From contig JAULJL010000032.1 of the NCBI GenBank assembly GCA_030761205.1, forward strand, positions 8,437,134 to 8,501,133: DNA of 64,000 nt. Direction: 5' to 3'. The stretch is from Fremontodendron californicum. Its lineage: Eukaryota > Streptophyta > Magnoliopsida > Malvales > Malvaceae. This document shows, piece by piece, positions 33,988-45,989 of the stretch. Each line of letters starts with the position of its first letter. Within the stretch, counting starts at the first letter, position 1. Below the pieces are notes generated by a model. It was given only the letters and a program-made list of their open reading frames with translations, was not told where the DNA came from and searched no databases. A program made the translations under genes and the position numbers.

Positions 33988-35491
33988 AAAACTTGATGGA
34001 AACTCAATTAAGAGTTGTAAACCCAAGTGCAGGTTATGTTCAAGTAATAAATTCTCGGGTGTCCGAGGTCGAACCACAGGGAAGCGTATTAGTAAGTATA
34101 AGTTTATAAATATATAAGAAAAAGAAAGTAAACAAGATATTAGGGAATCAACAACAAAACAAAATAAACAAGATGTTAGAGAACACAATAAATAAAATAA
34201 CATAAAAGAAATTAAACAAAATATAAAAAACAATAAGAAAGGATGTTGAGGTTAGAGAATCCACTCTTGGTGTTATGCTAAGATTAATCTTGTTTTATTA
34301 CACAATTGAAATCCACACATAAAGGAGGTTCCAATCGGAAGGTTTAGCAATTCAGTCCAAATTGTCCAACGTCCATAGCATATGATATTATGTTCATTTG
34401 GTGTCCTCAAAACTCATAAAAAGAGTCCAAGCATTCCTTATGCCAAGGTATATGTCTACAACAAATCAAGGTTATGAAACCAAGCATTTACTGTGCCATT
34501 TTCATTGTCAATAATGAATCAAGATCTCTACTTTGCAAGTATGATTTTAAACCAAAAGAAAATATTATCTATGCTAGTGCTTATAAATGATGATTCATTT
34601 TAGCTCATGTTTAAGAGACTAACCTTAGCATTTACCAAGAGCTTCACCTCATCACCTCAACAATATGATTAGCAACACATACTAGATATGAATAAAATGA
34701 AAAGAAATGTAAGAAGCATAAGTAAATAAAAAAGAAAACTAGAGAAAGGAAAGAAGAAGAAAACTTAGAGAATTTTACTACAAAGGCTAATATCCTACCA
34801 ATCTATAATGTATCCCAATACTCATCCAAGGCCCTCTATTTATACACATTTTGGAGGGCTAAATGACAAGAGACAAACTTTACAAATTTCAAAGGTAGGT
34901 ATAATAGGTGGGTGCATTTTTCTAACAATTTTCGTCATATTGTATGACAATTCTGATCAGCCAGCTTGATGGTCGATTTTGTCAATGTTGGAGGCTCGAT
35001 CTGATAAAATGGTCTTCTAGAAAAATATACCCCTATCAGTTACGGATCCATAGCCGTTGGAATCAGATCATTTGCGTACGTGGATCGGAAGATATGGTCA
35101 AAATACCAAAACGGTGCAGAACAGACGTCATTGCACATCAGCCAACTTGATGGTCGATTTCGCTAGGGAAAACGACTCCGTTTCAAGAAGTGTAAAACAT
35201 GAAAAAGATAGATATGCCTCTTAGCTTTGCAGGGATACAAAGTTCAGCCTTATTGCTTCAGTGAAACTCGAGATATAGCTGATATGGCAAAAGGTGTCGG
35301 AACTGGAACTGAACTGGATTTGCCCTTAATTCTAGTAATCTGAAATCACTCAAAGAAACTTGTGAAAAACACCAAATTACATAAAAATATAAAAGATCAT
35401 AAACACAATTAGACTAAACAATAATAACTCGTATTTGACACAAAACAATAATAAAACATAACTAAAAACTATATAATTATACGAGTTATCA
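33988..35491 (-). repeat. I3 5' LTR (33994-35491) and junction
   Basis: The LTR proper is 33994-35491 (1,498 bp); the first six bases of this entry separate it from the PBS. It carries G at 34175 where the other LTR has A. Its U3 contains the TATA-like promoter listed separately. Confidence 0.95.
34836..34844 (-). promoter_or_regulatory. I3 LTR TATA box
   Basis: Minus-strand TATAAATAG, followed by AGGGCCTTGGATG, within the 5' LTR. It is conserved at the same place in the I2 LTRs (37154-37162), and most likely drives the element transcript. Confidence 0.7.
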
Positions 35492-35496
35492 GAGAC
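35492..35496 (+). repeat. I3 target-site duplication, right
   Basis: GAGAC, matching 23587-23591; joining across it restores the I2 gag-like frame. Confidence 0.92.
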
Positions 35497-35765
35497 CATG
35501 ATTGATTGAAGCTAGATGGATAAGTGTAATTGGCATAAGGATCTACTTCTTGGTAATTTTTCGAGTAGCCATAATTAGTATGATCCCACCATCCCTCATG
35601 GTAAGTGTTTGAGTAATGATCATACTGTTGGTCTTGGAACACTTGATGGCCTTGACATCCTCCCATGGCCAATTGTTGAACTGGGGAGGTGAGATTGGCT
35701 TGTTGATTCTCCATGTTCATGTATGCCACCAACTCTTCAAGTGTTAGATTGCTCAATTCCATCAT

Positions 35766-35877
35766 TTTTTTTTTTTTTTCAAAATTTGATAAGAAAAACT
35801 TGTATGTACAAGAAAATAAAACTAATTAGAACTGAAAATAAGAATAAACCAAGTAACAAATAAACTAAAGAAAACAA
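35766..35877 (-). other. I2 leader between PBS and gag-like ORF
   Basis: A short AT-rich untranslated leader with a T-run just upstream of the start codon on the plus strand (35767-35779). Confidence 0.7.
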
Positions 35878-35895
35878 TCCCCGGCAACGGCGCCA
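35878..35895 (-). other. I2 primer-binding site (tRNA-Asp type)
   Basis: The same 18 bases as the I3 site, six bases from the I2 5' LTR. This ties I2 to the same lineage and tRNA primer. Confidence 0.88.
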
Positions 35896-37153
35896 AAAAT
35901 TTGATGCACCCAAAAGAGTGTATCTTATTTAACCTTGCACTAAAAAGATAAATTGTAAGTATAGTAGTTAGCAAGGGTCGAGTCCTCAGGGATTGGGTTT
36001 TAGTTTATAAGTTAATAGTTTAAAACTTAAATTCAAGAACAATAAAAGAAAAGGGGTTTTTGAAGCCAGATTTAAACTAAAGTAAATAATAAGAAGAAGA
36101 TGCAAGGCGGTATAACCAACCAATAAAAATATATATACTAAATTAGGCGGTATAACCAGCCAATAAAAATATATATACTAAATTAGGCGGTATAACCAGC
36201 CAATAAAAGTAAAACAAAGTTAATATACAAATTAGGCGGTATAACCAGCCAATAAAAATAAATATACTTTTAAAAATAAGCAAACTAGAAAAGTAAGAAA
36301 ACAAGTAAGTAAGAAGAATCAAATATGAAAAATATGGTTAAGGTTTCATTCTCCACCACTAGACATCATTAAGAATCAATTTCAGATCTATCAATATCAA
36401 CCAACTATCAAAGTTAACAACCGTAGATAACAACAAGCTCTGTTATCCCAATCTTTCCTTAGTTTGTCGTTAAATAGAACAAGCTCTCTATTTAATCTCT
36501 AACCATCAAACAACCTAGAATAAGCTCTCTAGATTCAATTTAATGGCAGCTTTATGATGAGAAAGATAGGTTGATCTAAGCAACAAACACATAAGCTCGG
36601 ATTGTTCAACTTAGGTTATGTTCCACTTTGCAATTATTGAAAACTTGACCATAATCATTAATCACAAATTGCCACTTATGAATAGGAAATCAAGACAATT
36701 ACACGGATCAAGACTCCTAAACTAGCAATAGATAATTATCAAGATCTATCTAGTTGTACACCTAAATAAATCAAGATAACATCATGAACAATTCTTGTAG
36801 AAGAACATAAGCAACTTTGATAGAAAATTAATGATAGATAGAATCTGAAAATCAATCACAAAACATGTCTAGGGCTTTGAAATCACCCTTAACCAAATAG
36901 AAGTTTAGCCTAGCATAGGCATTATAAACATAAACATAAAATTAAAGAAAATCTAAGAAGAAAATAAAAGAAAGAAAGAAGAAGAGGAAGAATATTAATT
37001 ATCCAACCTCTTGCTCTCTCTAAAGAAAAAGAAAACTAGAGAAAAGAAAGAAAACTAGAGAAAAGAAAGAAGAAGAAAACTTAGAGAATTTTATTAAAAT
37101 GGCTAATATCCTACCTATGTACAATATGATCCTCTACAATCATCCAAGGCCCT

Positions 37154-37162
37154 CTATTTATA
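37154..37162 (-). promoter_or_regulatory. I2 LTR TATA box
   Basis: Minus-strand TATAAATAG in the same context as in I3, part of the U3 region the two elements share. Confidence 0.7.
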
Positions 37163-37278
37163 CACATTTTGGAAGGCTAAATGACAAGAGACAAGCTTTA
37201 CAAATTTCAAAGGTAGGTATAATAGGTGGGTGAATTTTTCTAACAATTTTCGTCATATTGTATGACAATTTTGATCAG

Positions 37279-37660
37279 CCAACTTGATGGTCGATTTCGT
37301 CAATGTTGGAGGCCTGATCTGATCACATGGTCTTCTAGACAAAGGTTCCCCTATCAGTTACGGATCCATAGCCATTGGAATCAGCTCATTTTCTGATGTG
37401 GATAAGCAGATATGGGCAAAATACGAAAACAGGTCAGCACAGACGTCATTGCACATCAGCCAACTTGATGGTCGATTTCGTCAATATTAGAGGCCTGATC
37501 TGATCATATGGTCTTCTAGAAAACGGTTACCGTATCAGTTACGGATCCATAGCCATTGAAATCAGCTCATTTGCGGATGTGGATAAGCAGATATGGGCAA
37601 AATACGAAAACAGGTCAGCACAGACGTCATTGCACATCAGCCAACTTGATGGTCGATTTC
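37279..37660. repeat. 181 bp tandem repeat, two units (I2 5' LTR)
   Basis: Units start at 37279 and 37460, with a partial third at 37641. Confidence 0.95.
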
Positions 37661-37990
37661 ACTAGGGAAAACGACTCCGTTTCAAGAAGTGTAAAACATG
37701 AAAAAGATAGATATGCCTCTTAGCTTTGCACGGCTACAAATTTCGGCCTTATTGCTTCAGTGAAACTCCAGATATAGCTGATATGGTAAAAGGTGTCGGA
37801 ACTGGAACTGAACTGGATTTGCCCTTAATTCTAGTAATCTGAAATCACTCAAAGAAACTTGTGAAAAACACCAAATTACATAAAAATATAAAAGATCATA
37901 AACACAATTAGACTAAACAATAATAACTCGTATTTGACACAAAACAATAATAAAACATAACTAAAAACTATATAATTATACGAGTTATCA

Positions 37991-37995
37991 ATAAC
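37991..37995 (+). repeat. I2 target-site duplication, right
   Basis: ATAAC, matching 18759-18763; removal of I2 rejoins host codons GAT AAC ACA GGT. Confidence 0.9.
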
Positions 37996-39860
37996 ACAGG
38001 TTCTTTTGCTTCTCCGGTGGTGTTACTAAAGAAGAAGGATAATTCTTGGCGTATGTGCGTGGACTATCGATAACTTAATAAGATCACAATCAAAGATAAG
38101 TTTCCAATTCCTTTGGTGGAGGAATTGCTTGATGAGCTGACTAGTGCCAGCTGGTTTTCAAAGCTTGATCTCAATCTGGATATCATCAAATTCGAATGGT
38201 TGAGGAGGATGTACACAAAACGGCTTTCAGAACACATCACGGGCATTACGAGTTCTTAGTCATGCCCTTTGGCTTGACCAATGCTCCCTCAACTTTTCAA
38301 AGTTTGATGAACACCTTATTTCAGCCTTTCTTGCGTAGGTTTGTGTTGGTTTTCTTTGATGATATCTTAATATATTCTTCTAGTTGGCTGGAGCATTTGG
38401 ACCACCTTCAGCAAGTCTTTCAGGTCTTGTTGGATAATATGCTGTTTGTTAAGCTCTCCAAGTGCGTGTTTGGTGCTTCGAAAGTGGAATATTTGGGCCA
38501 CATCATTAGTCTTCATGGGGTTGAAATGGATGCTGCTAAAGTTGCTTGTATGCAAGCCTGGCCATCTCCCAAAACAATCAAGGATCTTCGAGGGTTTCTG
38601 GGTCTCACGGGATATTACAGGCGTTTCATTCGCGGCTATGGATCTATAGCTCAACCTCTCACTGAATTACTCAAGAAAATGCCTTTGAATGGACCCCTGT
38701 AGCTCAAGCTGCCTTTGAGCAATTAAAAACTGCCATAACTACTGCACCGGTGCTTGCTCTGTCCAATTTCCAGGAAAATTTTGAAGTGGAATCCGATGCT
38801 TCTAACACTGGCATTGGAGCTATCTTGAGCCAACAAGGGAGACCTTTAGCTTACTTTAACAAAGCTCTATCTCCCAGGAAACAAGCCCTCTCGACCTATG
38901 AGAAGGAAATATTGGCCATCTTAACTAGTGTTAAGAAATGGAGTGCTTATTTGGTGGGGCGTCACTTTCAAATTAAAACAAATCACAATAGCCTTAAATT
39001 CCTTATGGAGAATAAGGCTCATACCCCGGCTCAACAAAAATGGGTAGTAAAGATGATGGGATTTGACTATGACTTAGTCTTTCGGAAGGGAACCAGCAAT
39101 ATTGTTGCAGATGCCTTGTCCAGGCAACCTTCTGCTGCTCTTTCTGCTTTGTCTGTCTTTTATACTAATCTGTTTACTAGGATAAAAAACTCTTGGCTCC
39201 AAGATCCTACTTTAGTTCATCTATTACATAAACTCAAGAGTGATCCTAGTACTTCTTCCAAATATACTTGGCAGCAGAATCAACTGAGAAGAAATGGGAA
39301 GTTAGTGGTGGGTCAGGACAACTCTCTCAGAACAGACTTATTGCACTACTTCCATAATACTGCTGCGGGAGGTCATCTTGGCATTTCAGCTACCTTTCAA
39401 CGCCTTGTTAGTGTAGTTTATTAGAAGGGAATGAAGAGGCAGTCATGCAGCTAATCAGGGAATGCTCTATTTGCCAACACAACAAGTATGACCATGCAGC
39501 CTATCCTGGATTACTTCAACCCCTACCTATTCCTGATACAGTTTGGTATGATATTTCAATGGATTTCATTGAAGGGCTCCCTAATTCTTGTGGAAAAAAT
39601 GTCATTTTTGTTGTGGTTGATCGACTTAATAAAAATGCACATTTCATTGCCATGGCTCACCCCTTTACAGCTTTGACTGTTGTACAAACATTCCTGGAAA
39701 ACATTTATAAATTACATGGCGTTCCTAAAAGCATTGTTTCTGACTGTGACAAGATTTTTCTTAGCCTGTTTTGGAAGGAATTGTTCAAGTTATTGGGCAC
39801 TGAGTTAAACATGTCGACAGCGTATCATCCTCAGTTTGATGCCCAAACTAAAATTGTTAA
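37996..39860 (+). pseudogene. Element A RT, RNase H and first half of integrase
   Basis: Continues from 18763. RT blocks are SFASPVVLLKKKDNSWRMCVDYR near 38000, then a frameshift near 38178, HYEFLVMPFGLTNAPSTFQS near 38240 and catalytic FFDDIL near 38353. RNase H begins at the ESDAS motif near 38790 and reads GIGAILSQQGRPLAYFNKAL, then ADALSRQP near 39110. Integrase has CSICQHNK near 39467, ISMDFIEGLP near 39560 (first catalytic D), and a second block IVSDCDKIF near 39735. A stop in the cysteine-rich linker (39422) and a frameshift near 38680 inactivate it. The text ends at KIV before the I4 insertion and continues at 63759. Motifs fit the Reina clade. Confidence 0.92.
39856..39860 (+). repeat. 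I4 target-site duplication, left
   Basis: GTTAA, repeated at 63754-63758. Confidence 0.92.
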
Positions 39861-42800
39861 TGTAGACACCTAATTTTGTCCGGACCACTAAAACAAGTAT
39901 GTTTTCTTCTTAAATTGTTGTTTCAAAATGCAAAAAGACTTTTCTCATCCTGCAGGTGGTACTCCGAGACTTAGTTTAAGAAAGCAGACATAAAAAGTCA
40001 AACTTGAAAAAGTAAACCCAAGAAAAGTCAACCCCAAAAAGTCAACTACTGAAAAGTCAACCCACTTTCAAAATCAAGATTTGAAGTTCAATTGAAAAAT
40101 GGTGAAAGAATTTGGATAATCCGAGGTCTACATTGAAAGATATGGAGTTCGAAAGTTGGGTTATGGAGATTTAGTGGAAAGAAAATTTTAGTTCAAAAAA
40201 TTTGGGGAAAAGTGCTTAAACGATCAAATGGGTCGAAATTGAAGGTTCCAAATGAAAGATAAGCACTGACTACGGGTAATGGAGAAGCCATTTGGAGGCA
40301 AAACCGAAGGAAAAGCCAAATTGGAAGAAAATCGAGAATTAGGATTTTTGGTGGATTTTGGTGAAGTTGGGGAAAATTGCAGAAATGGCCTGATTCGGTA
40401 AAACTAAAGCCCCTAATTGATGAGGAATGAGTGAACAAGGATAGCCCAAGGCTCAGTTTGAAGTAATTCTGAGAGAAGAGCCGATTGGAGGAAAAACAAA
40501 AAAACGAGGAGATTTTCGATACTGAAAAGAGGAAAAATCAAAACAGAAGGGAATTTGATCTTAAAAATTGGGTGTTTTTAGACCAGCTCCAATTCAATAT
40601 ATGAAAAAGTTGTAGAAAAAGAAAATCTGAAAATCAGACTTGTTTTGAGCAAAATCGGGCTTTGGAGGCAAAAGGGCAACATTGGAAAATTTGGAAAAAA
40701 TAGCAAATAAACTCCAAAAATTTGCAGATCTCATTCTTAAACCATTTCGAAGATATTGGTGAAAGAAAATCCAGATTCGGAGTTCGTTTGCAAAATGGCC
40801 AAAGCCCGAGTCCCCTATGCAGATATTCAAGAAGATAAATCCCGAAAAAATACCAAATGAGCTCCAAAAATTCTAAAAATTTTCAGATCTCATCATTAAA
40901 CTATTTGGAAGAGATTGGCGAAAGAAAATCTGGATTCGGAGTTCGTTTGCAAAATGGCCAAATCCCGGGCCCACTTTGCAGTAATTCAAGCAGATAAATC
41001 CCAAAAAAATAGCAAATGAGCTCCAAAAATTATGAAAATTTCCAGATCACGCTTTTAAATTATTTGGAAGAGATTGGTGAAGAAAAATCTGGATTTGGAG
41101 CTCGTTTAAAAAATGGTAAAAGTTCGGGTGCACAAAGGGGCAATTTTGGAAGAAAAATCCGAAAAAATAGTAAATGGGCTCCAAAAATTATGAAACTTCC
41201 AGAATTCAATTTTTATTATTTAGAAGTATTAAAAAAGAAATTTTGAATTTGGAGTCTGTTTCCTATTTAATTTGGTTTGGGGGTCATAAAGGTCATTTCA
41301 CTGAAGAAACCGAAGAAGGCCTTTAAAAATTGGAGATTGGGCTGGGTTTAAAAGGGAAATCAGCCAAGCCCGTAATGGAGAGTGATTTTGCTGAGATTTT
41401 AGATCAAAAGGCCAAGAGTGAAGAAGAAGGTAGTTATTTTTCTTGATCAAGCCTTTGAAATTGTGACACATGGACCAATCGATGGAGAGGGATGATGTCA
41501 TATTTATCGCATCCTATTTATGACATCTTCAGACATCATATTTAGGAGCTGATTATTCCAATCTAATGGTGGGATTTTACATAGAAAACATCTTGATAAA
41601 GGCCATTGGATCAAAATTGGTTAGGAAAAAACTACAACATTCTACACAATTCTTATACCATTTGGCCAAGCCTTTTTGGGTAGAGGAATTCAGATTTTTG
41701 TTGGAGCTTTAGGGGCGGAATAGAGGGAGTAGCTAAGAAAAAAAAAAGAGAAAAAAAGAAAGGAAAAAGAGAGGAGAAAAAAGGAGAAGAAAAAAGAAAG
41801 GTTTGGCTTGCTACTTCTTGATTTGGAAAGCTAGAGCAAGGTAGCTATGTTCTTTCATGGTTTTCTCATACTTTGTTGGCATGATTTTGATATTTTGATT
41901 GTCATTTTATTCTTTTTTATGAAATAAACTTGTTTTTTAAAATAAGTTTTAAGGAGCTTCTACTTTGTTTTTTAAAAGAAATCAAGAAAACAAGTTTTTT
42001 TTCTATTTTTCATCATGGTTGAAAGAATCACTTTTGTTAAATGATTTTGTGTTTGATCATGTTTATGTGATTTGTCGTGGTAGGTTAGCTTACTTGTGGT
42101 AGATTAGCTTGATTGTGGTAGGTTAGCTTGATTGTGGTAGTTTAGCTATAGACCATGCCATGTGTTTGTGAAAATGTCTAGCTATATTCATGCATTTGCA
42201 TTATGATTGCTTAGTTTAGCATGTTTCCTTTTTAGTCTTGTATTTAGTATGCCATGTGTTTGTGTTATTTTTATGTATTTTTTAGGTATAGGTATCATTT
42301 GCATTGCCATGCATGTCATGCATTTTAGACCTAAGTTGCATTAAATGCCATGCAAGTTCATTTTAGGTCTAGGCCATATTCTCTATGCCATGCATTTTTC
42401 ATGTCATTTAGGTTTTAAATCAAGCATTCAATTTGCTGTATGATCATGCATTTCATATCATGCCACATGATTTATGACTTAGAACAATCAATGGTTTAAA
42501 GTCATGCTCATTTTGAGCATACTTGTGGAAAATTAAAGAGTTGTCAAATTGATTATTCTAACTTTGTGATTTTTTTTACTTAGCCAATTTTTGCCTAACT
42601 TTTCAAAAGTGTTAGCTACTGTTTGTGAGTCCTTAGGAGAGTCTCTATAATTTTTACTTTGATTTTTAAATGATTTTATCAAAGGAAAGAAAATGTGTTT
42701 TAGCAAAACAGTTTTTTCACCCAGTACTCGTACTTTCCCGATTTTTCTAGGCAGTCATCTTTAATCAAAAAATTAAGCCGATTTGTTCTCGTGTAGTTTT

Positions 42801-44497
42801 ACATGTACTGAGTCTTCAGTATTGTTTTTAGATTTTTTTGAATTTTTAAAAATAGGGCAAAAAATCGTGCTTTAAAACTAGATAGTAAAGGCGGAATTGA
42901 ATTTGAAAGAAAACCATTTTTATGTTTTGGTTAAGTTACTTGGAGGGGGCTGATTAGGAAGTTTAGCTATTGCCTTAGGGTAGTTTCTAAGCCTTTTTAA
43001 ACTCTAAAAATGATTTTTTAAATATCGGGTTAAGGGTGGTCAAGTCTGGGATTTTAAACTTAGGAAATTAGAGCCATTTAAAAAGGGTTTAGCTAAGTTT
43101 TTATTTTTAATCTAAGCTTTTCAAAATTGTTTTCAAACAATCACAAAGTATTTTGGTTTTAGAATATTTAATTTGATATATTTTCCTAAGGTAGCCAGAT
43201 ACCTTTTTAGATATACGGATTTTCTTAATTAAAGGAAAAAAATACATTCTCATGCATTACATTTTCCATATTCATGCATACTATATAATATGTGATTTTT
43301 GCTATTTTAATTTTCATGATGGTGTTATTGTCTTTGATTTAAAATTTTGATATTATATTAATTGTTATATGGTTTTGAATATTTCATGATATCCTATGCT
43401 TTTTATTTAGTTATTTTTGTCATATTATTTAGCATATACTATGTTCATGCATTATTATTATTATTGTTATTTTTATTTTCATGCATATTATATGTTAGCA
43501 TTATTTAAATTTCATCTCATTTCACATCATTTATATTATATGCCATATCATTTATATTTGCCATGTCATTTAAATCATTTTATTCCATTTAGAATATATC
43601 GTATGACTTAGGATATTACATTTCATATAGAATATATCATGTTACCTAGGTCATTTATTTCATTTAGAATATATCATATAACTTAGGATATTTCATTTCG
43701 TTTAGATTATGCTAAGACATTTAAATTATATCATACCATTTAGGTTATCTAGACTTTCGCTATGTCATTTTATTTATGTCACACATATTCATATATATTT
43801 TTTAAATGTTTTGAAAAAGTTAATGGTTTTCAATAAAATAAAGATATTCCCGAGTTAAAATAATTCATGAGTTCCCTGTCGGATTTTCTAGGGAGGATAT
43901 CATCAATTATCATTAATAACGGAATATCTTCTTTAAAACGAGAATGGTTCAGAAAATTTTCCACAATAATAAAAATTTCTATATTTTGCCACGCTTGTTA
44001 GGAAATATAGGAAAATTTTGAATTAGTAAATTTCGGATCATTTTCAATTAAAAAATGTAATTATTTTTCTTTAAACTGGGAATTAACTTGAAATACCAAA
44101 TTAAAAATCGACTTTTTACTGAGACTTGAGATAACACACGATTAATAAGGTACCGTTTTATACGGGTGTTGTGGGGGTACTAACCCTTCCCTACACGTAA
44201 CCGAGTCTCGAACCCGCTTATTTGATTTCTCTGATTTAAAACGCAAACTTGAAATTGGTTTTTAAAAAAAATGTTTTAATTAATTTTAAAATGTTTTATA
44301 AAACTGTTTTTAATAGGTGGCCAATCACACCTAGCCAAAAAAGATTGGTGGCGACTCCATGTCTTTTTCAAGATTATTTTCAAAACCTTTATTTTTCTAG
44401 AGGAATTAAGTTGACTTTTCCTCGGTTTTTTTTTAATGTCACGCTTAACAAATAATATAGTCTTGCGATAAGACTTGTTATTTTTTAGGTTGCGACA
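39861..44497 (+). repeat. I4 5' LTR (4,637 bp)
   Basis: TGTAGACACC...GGTTGCGACA. Internal structure includes a 159 bp tandem repeat (40620-41220), a purine-rich block near 41730-41800, a 20 bp repeat of TGGTAGGTTAGCTTGATTG type near 42077-42150, and many ATGCAT-like words from 42190 on. Short ORFs on the minus strand are repeat artefacts. Confidence 0.93.
40620..41220 (+). repeat. 159 bp tandem repeat in I4 LTR
   Basis: About four degenerate units; the marker AGTTCGTTTG (or AGCTCGTTTA) is at 40781, 40940 and 41099, spacing 159. The same array is in the 3' LTR near 59890-60480. Confidence 0.9.
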
Positions 44498-44500
44498 GCT

Positions 44501-44517
44501 TGGCGACTCCCTGGGGA
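44501..44517 (+). other. I4 primer-binding site (tRNA-Arg-like)
   Basis: TGGCGACTCCCTGGGGA, three bases after the LTR end. As I recall, Ogre/Tat elements prime from tRNA-Arg with a site of this form. Confidence 0.75.
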
Positions 44518-45979
44518 TATTAGAGAGACAGGCCTAGAATTAGTCGGGTGTTATCAAAGTCTTGGTTTTGTTGGTTTTTATTCGGTATTTAATTTTAATT
44601 CTCACATTTTGAAAAATAAGGAGAATTTTTAAAATAAGAAAATATTTTTAAACATGTCCATATTCATGTGCATACATATTATTATTGTTCTCTAGTTATT
44701 TTGTTGTATATAGTTATTCTTTGCCTAATTGATGTTTTACATTGTTTGATCTTGTTGGGGCATTTAGAATAAGGGGTGTAGAATAGGTGGTGAAAGGTTT
44801 GTTGTTCCTCCTCACACACCACACGTGCATTTGCATATCATGAGCCCTATACCCGGGTTCCTTCCTTTTAGATGGGAGCAAAGTAACTAAGCCTTCGTGA
44901 TTAACAATCCGCATGGGCTAGTGAAACACTTCCGAAGTACTAAATTACCTAAGCCTTCGTGATTAACAATCTGCACGGGCTAGGGAAATAGACTCTAACG
45001 AATTGAACCCGTTTTTATCGGGGTGCCTTACTAGCCTTCACCGGCGACAGTGAGGAACAATTCGGGGCTTTTGGAACTGATTCACCTTCATATAGTGAAC
45101 ATAGACGAAGCCATGCCGGATTTTCGATTAGATATCCCGAAGGTACGAACAATGGAAGAATATTCCTAATCTTTTTACTTTCTATTCTACATTTCGAATA
45201 AGTTTACCTTTGCAAATCGGGCAATGATAAACGCACATCGCCCATAATAAGTTTTGAAAATAACAAAAGGTTTTTGCATGCATTTTATTACTGCTCTTTG
45301 GTTGGTTAATGCGTTACTCTATTCTTGATATTTGTTTTAATAAATTGTTGGGATATTTAGGACAAAGATTATAGAATATGTGTTGAAATGTTTAATCTGT
45401 TCCTCCACACACATTGCACTTGCATTTGCATAACATGAACTCTCTACCCGGGTTCCGTCCTTTTAAGTGGAAGTAAAGTAACTATGCCTTTGTGATGATC
45501 CTCCGTATGGGCTAGTGAAACACTTTCGGAGTATAAAGTACCTAAAGCCTTCTTGATGATCCTCCGTATGGGCTTAGGAAAATATACTCTAACTAATTGA
45601 ACCCGCTTTTATCGGGGTGCCTTACTAGCCTTCACAGGCGACAGTGAGGAACAATTCGGATGCTTTTAGAACTTCGTTCACCCATATATACTGAACCATA
45701 GAGCCAATACAGGCGAAGCCCTGTCGAATTTTTGATAGATATACCAAAGATAGGAACCCATGGAGGAACATTTCTAAACCTTTTGTTACCTATTTTACAT
45801 TTTGAATAAGTATTGTAGATTGGGCAACAATGTACGTACATCGCCCGTAATAAGTTTAATACCATGCCCCGAAGGCATTGTGATGCCTAAATGATGCTGG
45901 GGCAAATGTTCACTAATTTTTTGAAATTGAAAATATAAACATTCTTCTTCAAACATTTTTGCATTTTGCACATTTCATG
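44518..45979 (+). other. I4 leader with a duplicated block of about 600 bp
   Basis: No ORF. Two diverged copies of one block lie at about 44755-45245 and 45355-45855. Shared landmarks are CATTTGCATA then CATGA, ACCCGGGTTCC, GGGCTAGTGAAACACTT, and TCGGGGTGCCTTACTAGCCT. Long untranslated leaders are typical of Tat-lineage elements. Confidence 0.8.
45975..45979 (+). repeat. I5 target-site duplication, left
   Basis: TCATG, repeated at 51877-51881. Confidence 0.88.
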
Positions 45980-45989
45980 TGTAGACACC

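Larger units (their letters stand above)
23592..35491 (-). mobile_element. I3: complete Athila-like Ty3/gypsy element carrying two extra ORFs (minus strand)
   Basis: An 11.9 kb element bounded by a perfect GAGAC duplication (23587-23591 and 35492-35496). It has two 1,498 bp LTRs, a tRNA-Asp-type PBS, an uninterrupted gag-pol, two downstream same-strand ORFs including a LOG-family gene, a 1.8 kb 3' untranslated region and a PPT. Reading the two LTRs side by side I found one difference (A23773 versus G34175), so insertion was very recent. All parts needed for autonomous transposition appear present. Confidence 0.95.
22919..35765 (-). pseudogene. I2 gag-like ORF, split by insertion of I3
   Basis: In minus orientation the reading frame starts at ATG 35765, runs to 35492, jumps the I3 insertion and continues from 23586 to the stop at 22919. 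Joined across one copy of GAGAC it is 942 nt, or 313 residues, in one frame. The N-terminal part (MMELSNLTLEELVAYMNMEN, then a tyrosine-rich HEGWWDHTNYGYSKNY) lacks a gag capsid core. The middle (SLEDLVYSLVTDTLQFQQET, IQSLEKQMIQLTSSM) resembles the coiled segment between gag and protease in Athila-type polyproteins. The end (PFPSRFAKFKEEEHEQ, VSKYAPFLDEI) resembles the segment just before protease. It has no zinc knuckle, protease or pol. It was intact before I3 landed, so it may have been translated; its function is unknown. Confidence 0.7.
18764..37990 (-). mobile_element. I2: non-autonomous Athila-like element (minus strand), interrupted by I3
   Basis: Bounded by a perfect ATAAC duplication (18759-18763 and 37991-37995) inside element A's RT. 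In its own minus orientation the 5' LTR is 35902-37990 and the 3' LTR is 18764-21033. The PBS is at 35878-35895 and the PPT at 21034-21048. Its own interior is only about 3 kb (35492-35901 plus 21034-23591) and encodes one gag-like ORF with no protease, RT, RNase H or integrase. The remaining 11.9 kb is I3. The LTRs appear nearly identical apart from one 181 bp repeat unit, so the insertion is recent. Confidence 0.93.
35902..37990 (-). repeat. I2 5' LTR (2,089 bp)
   Basis: Pairs with 18764-21033 and is 181 bp shorter because it has two rather than three copies of the repeat unit. The terminal bases are identical. Confidence 0.95.
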
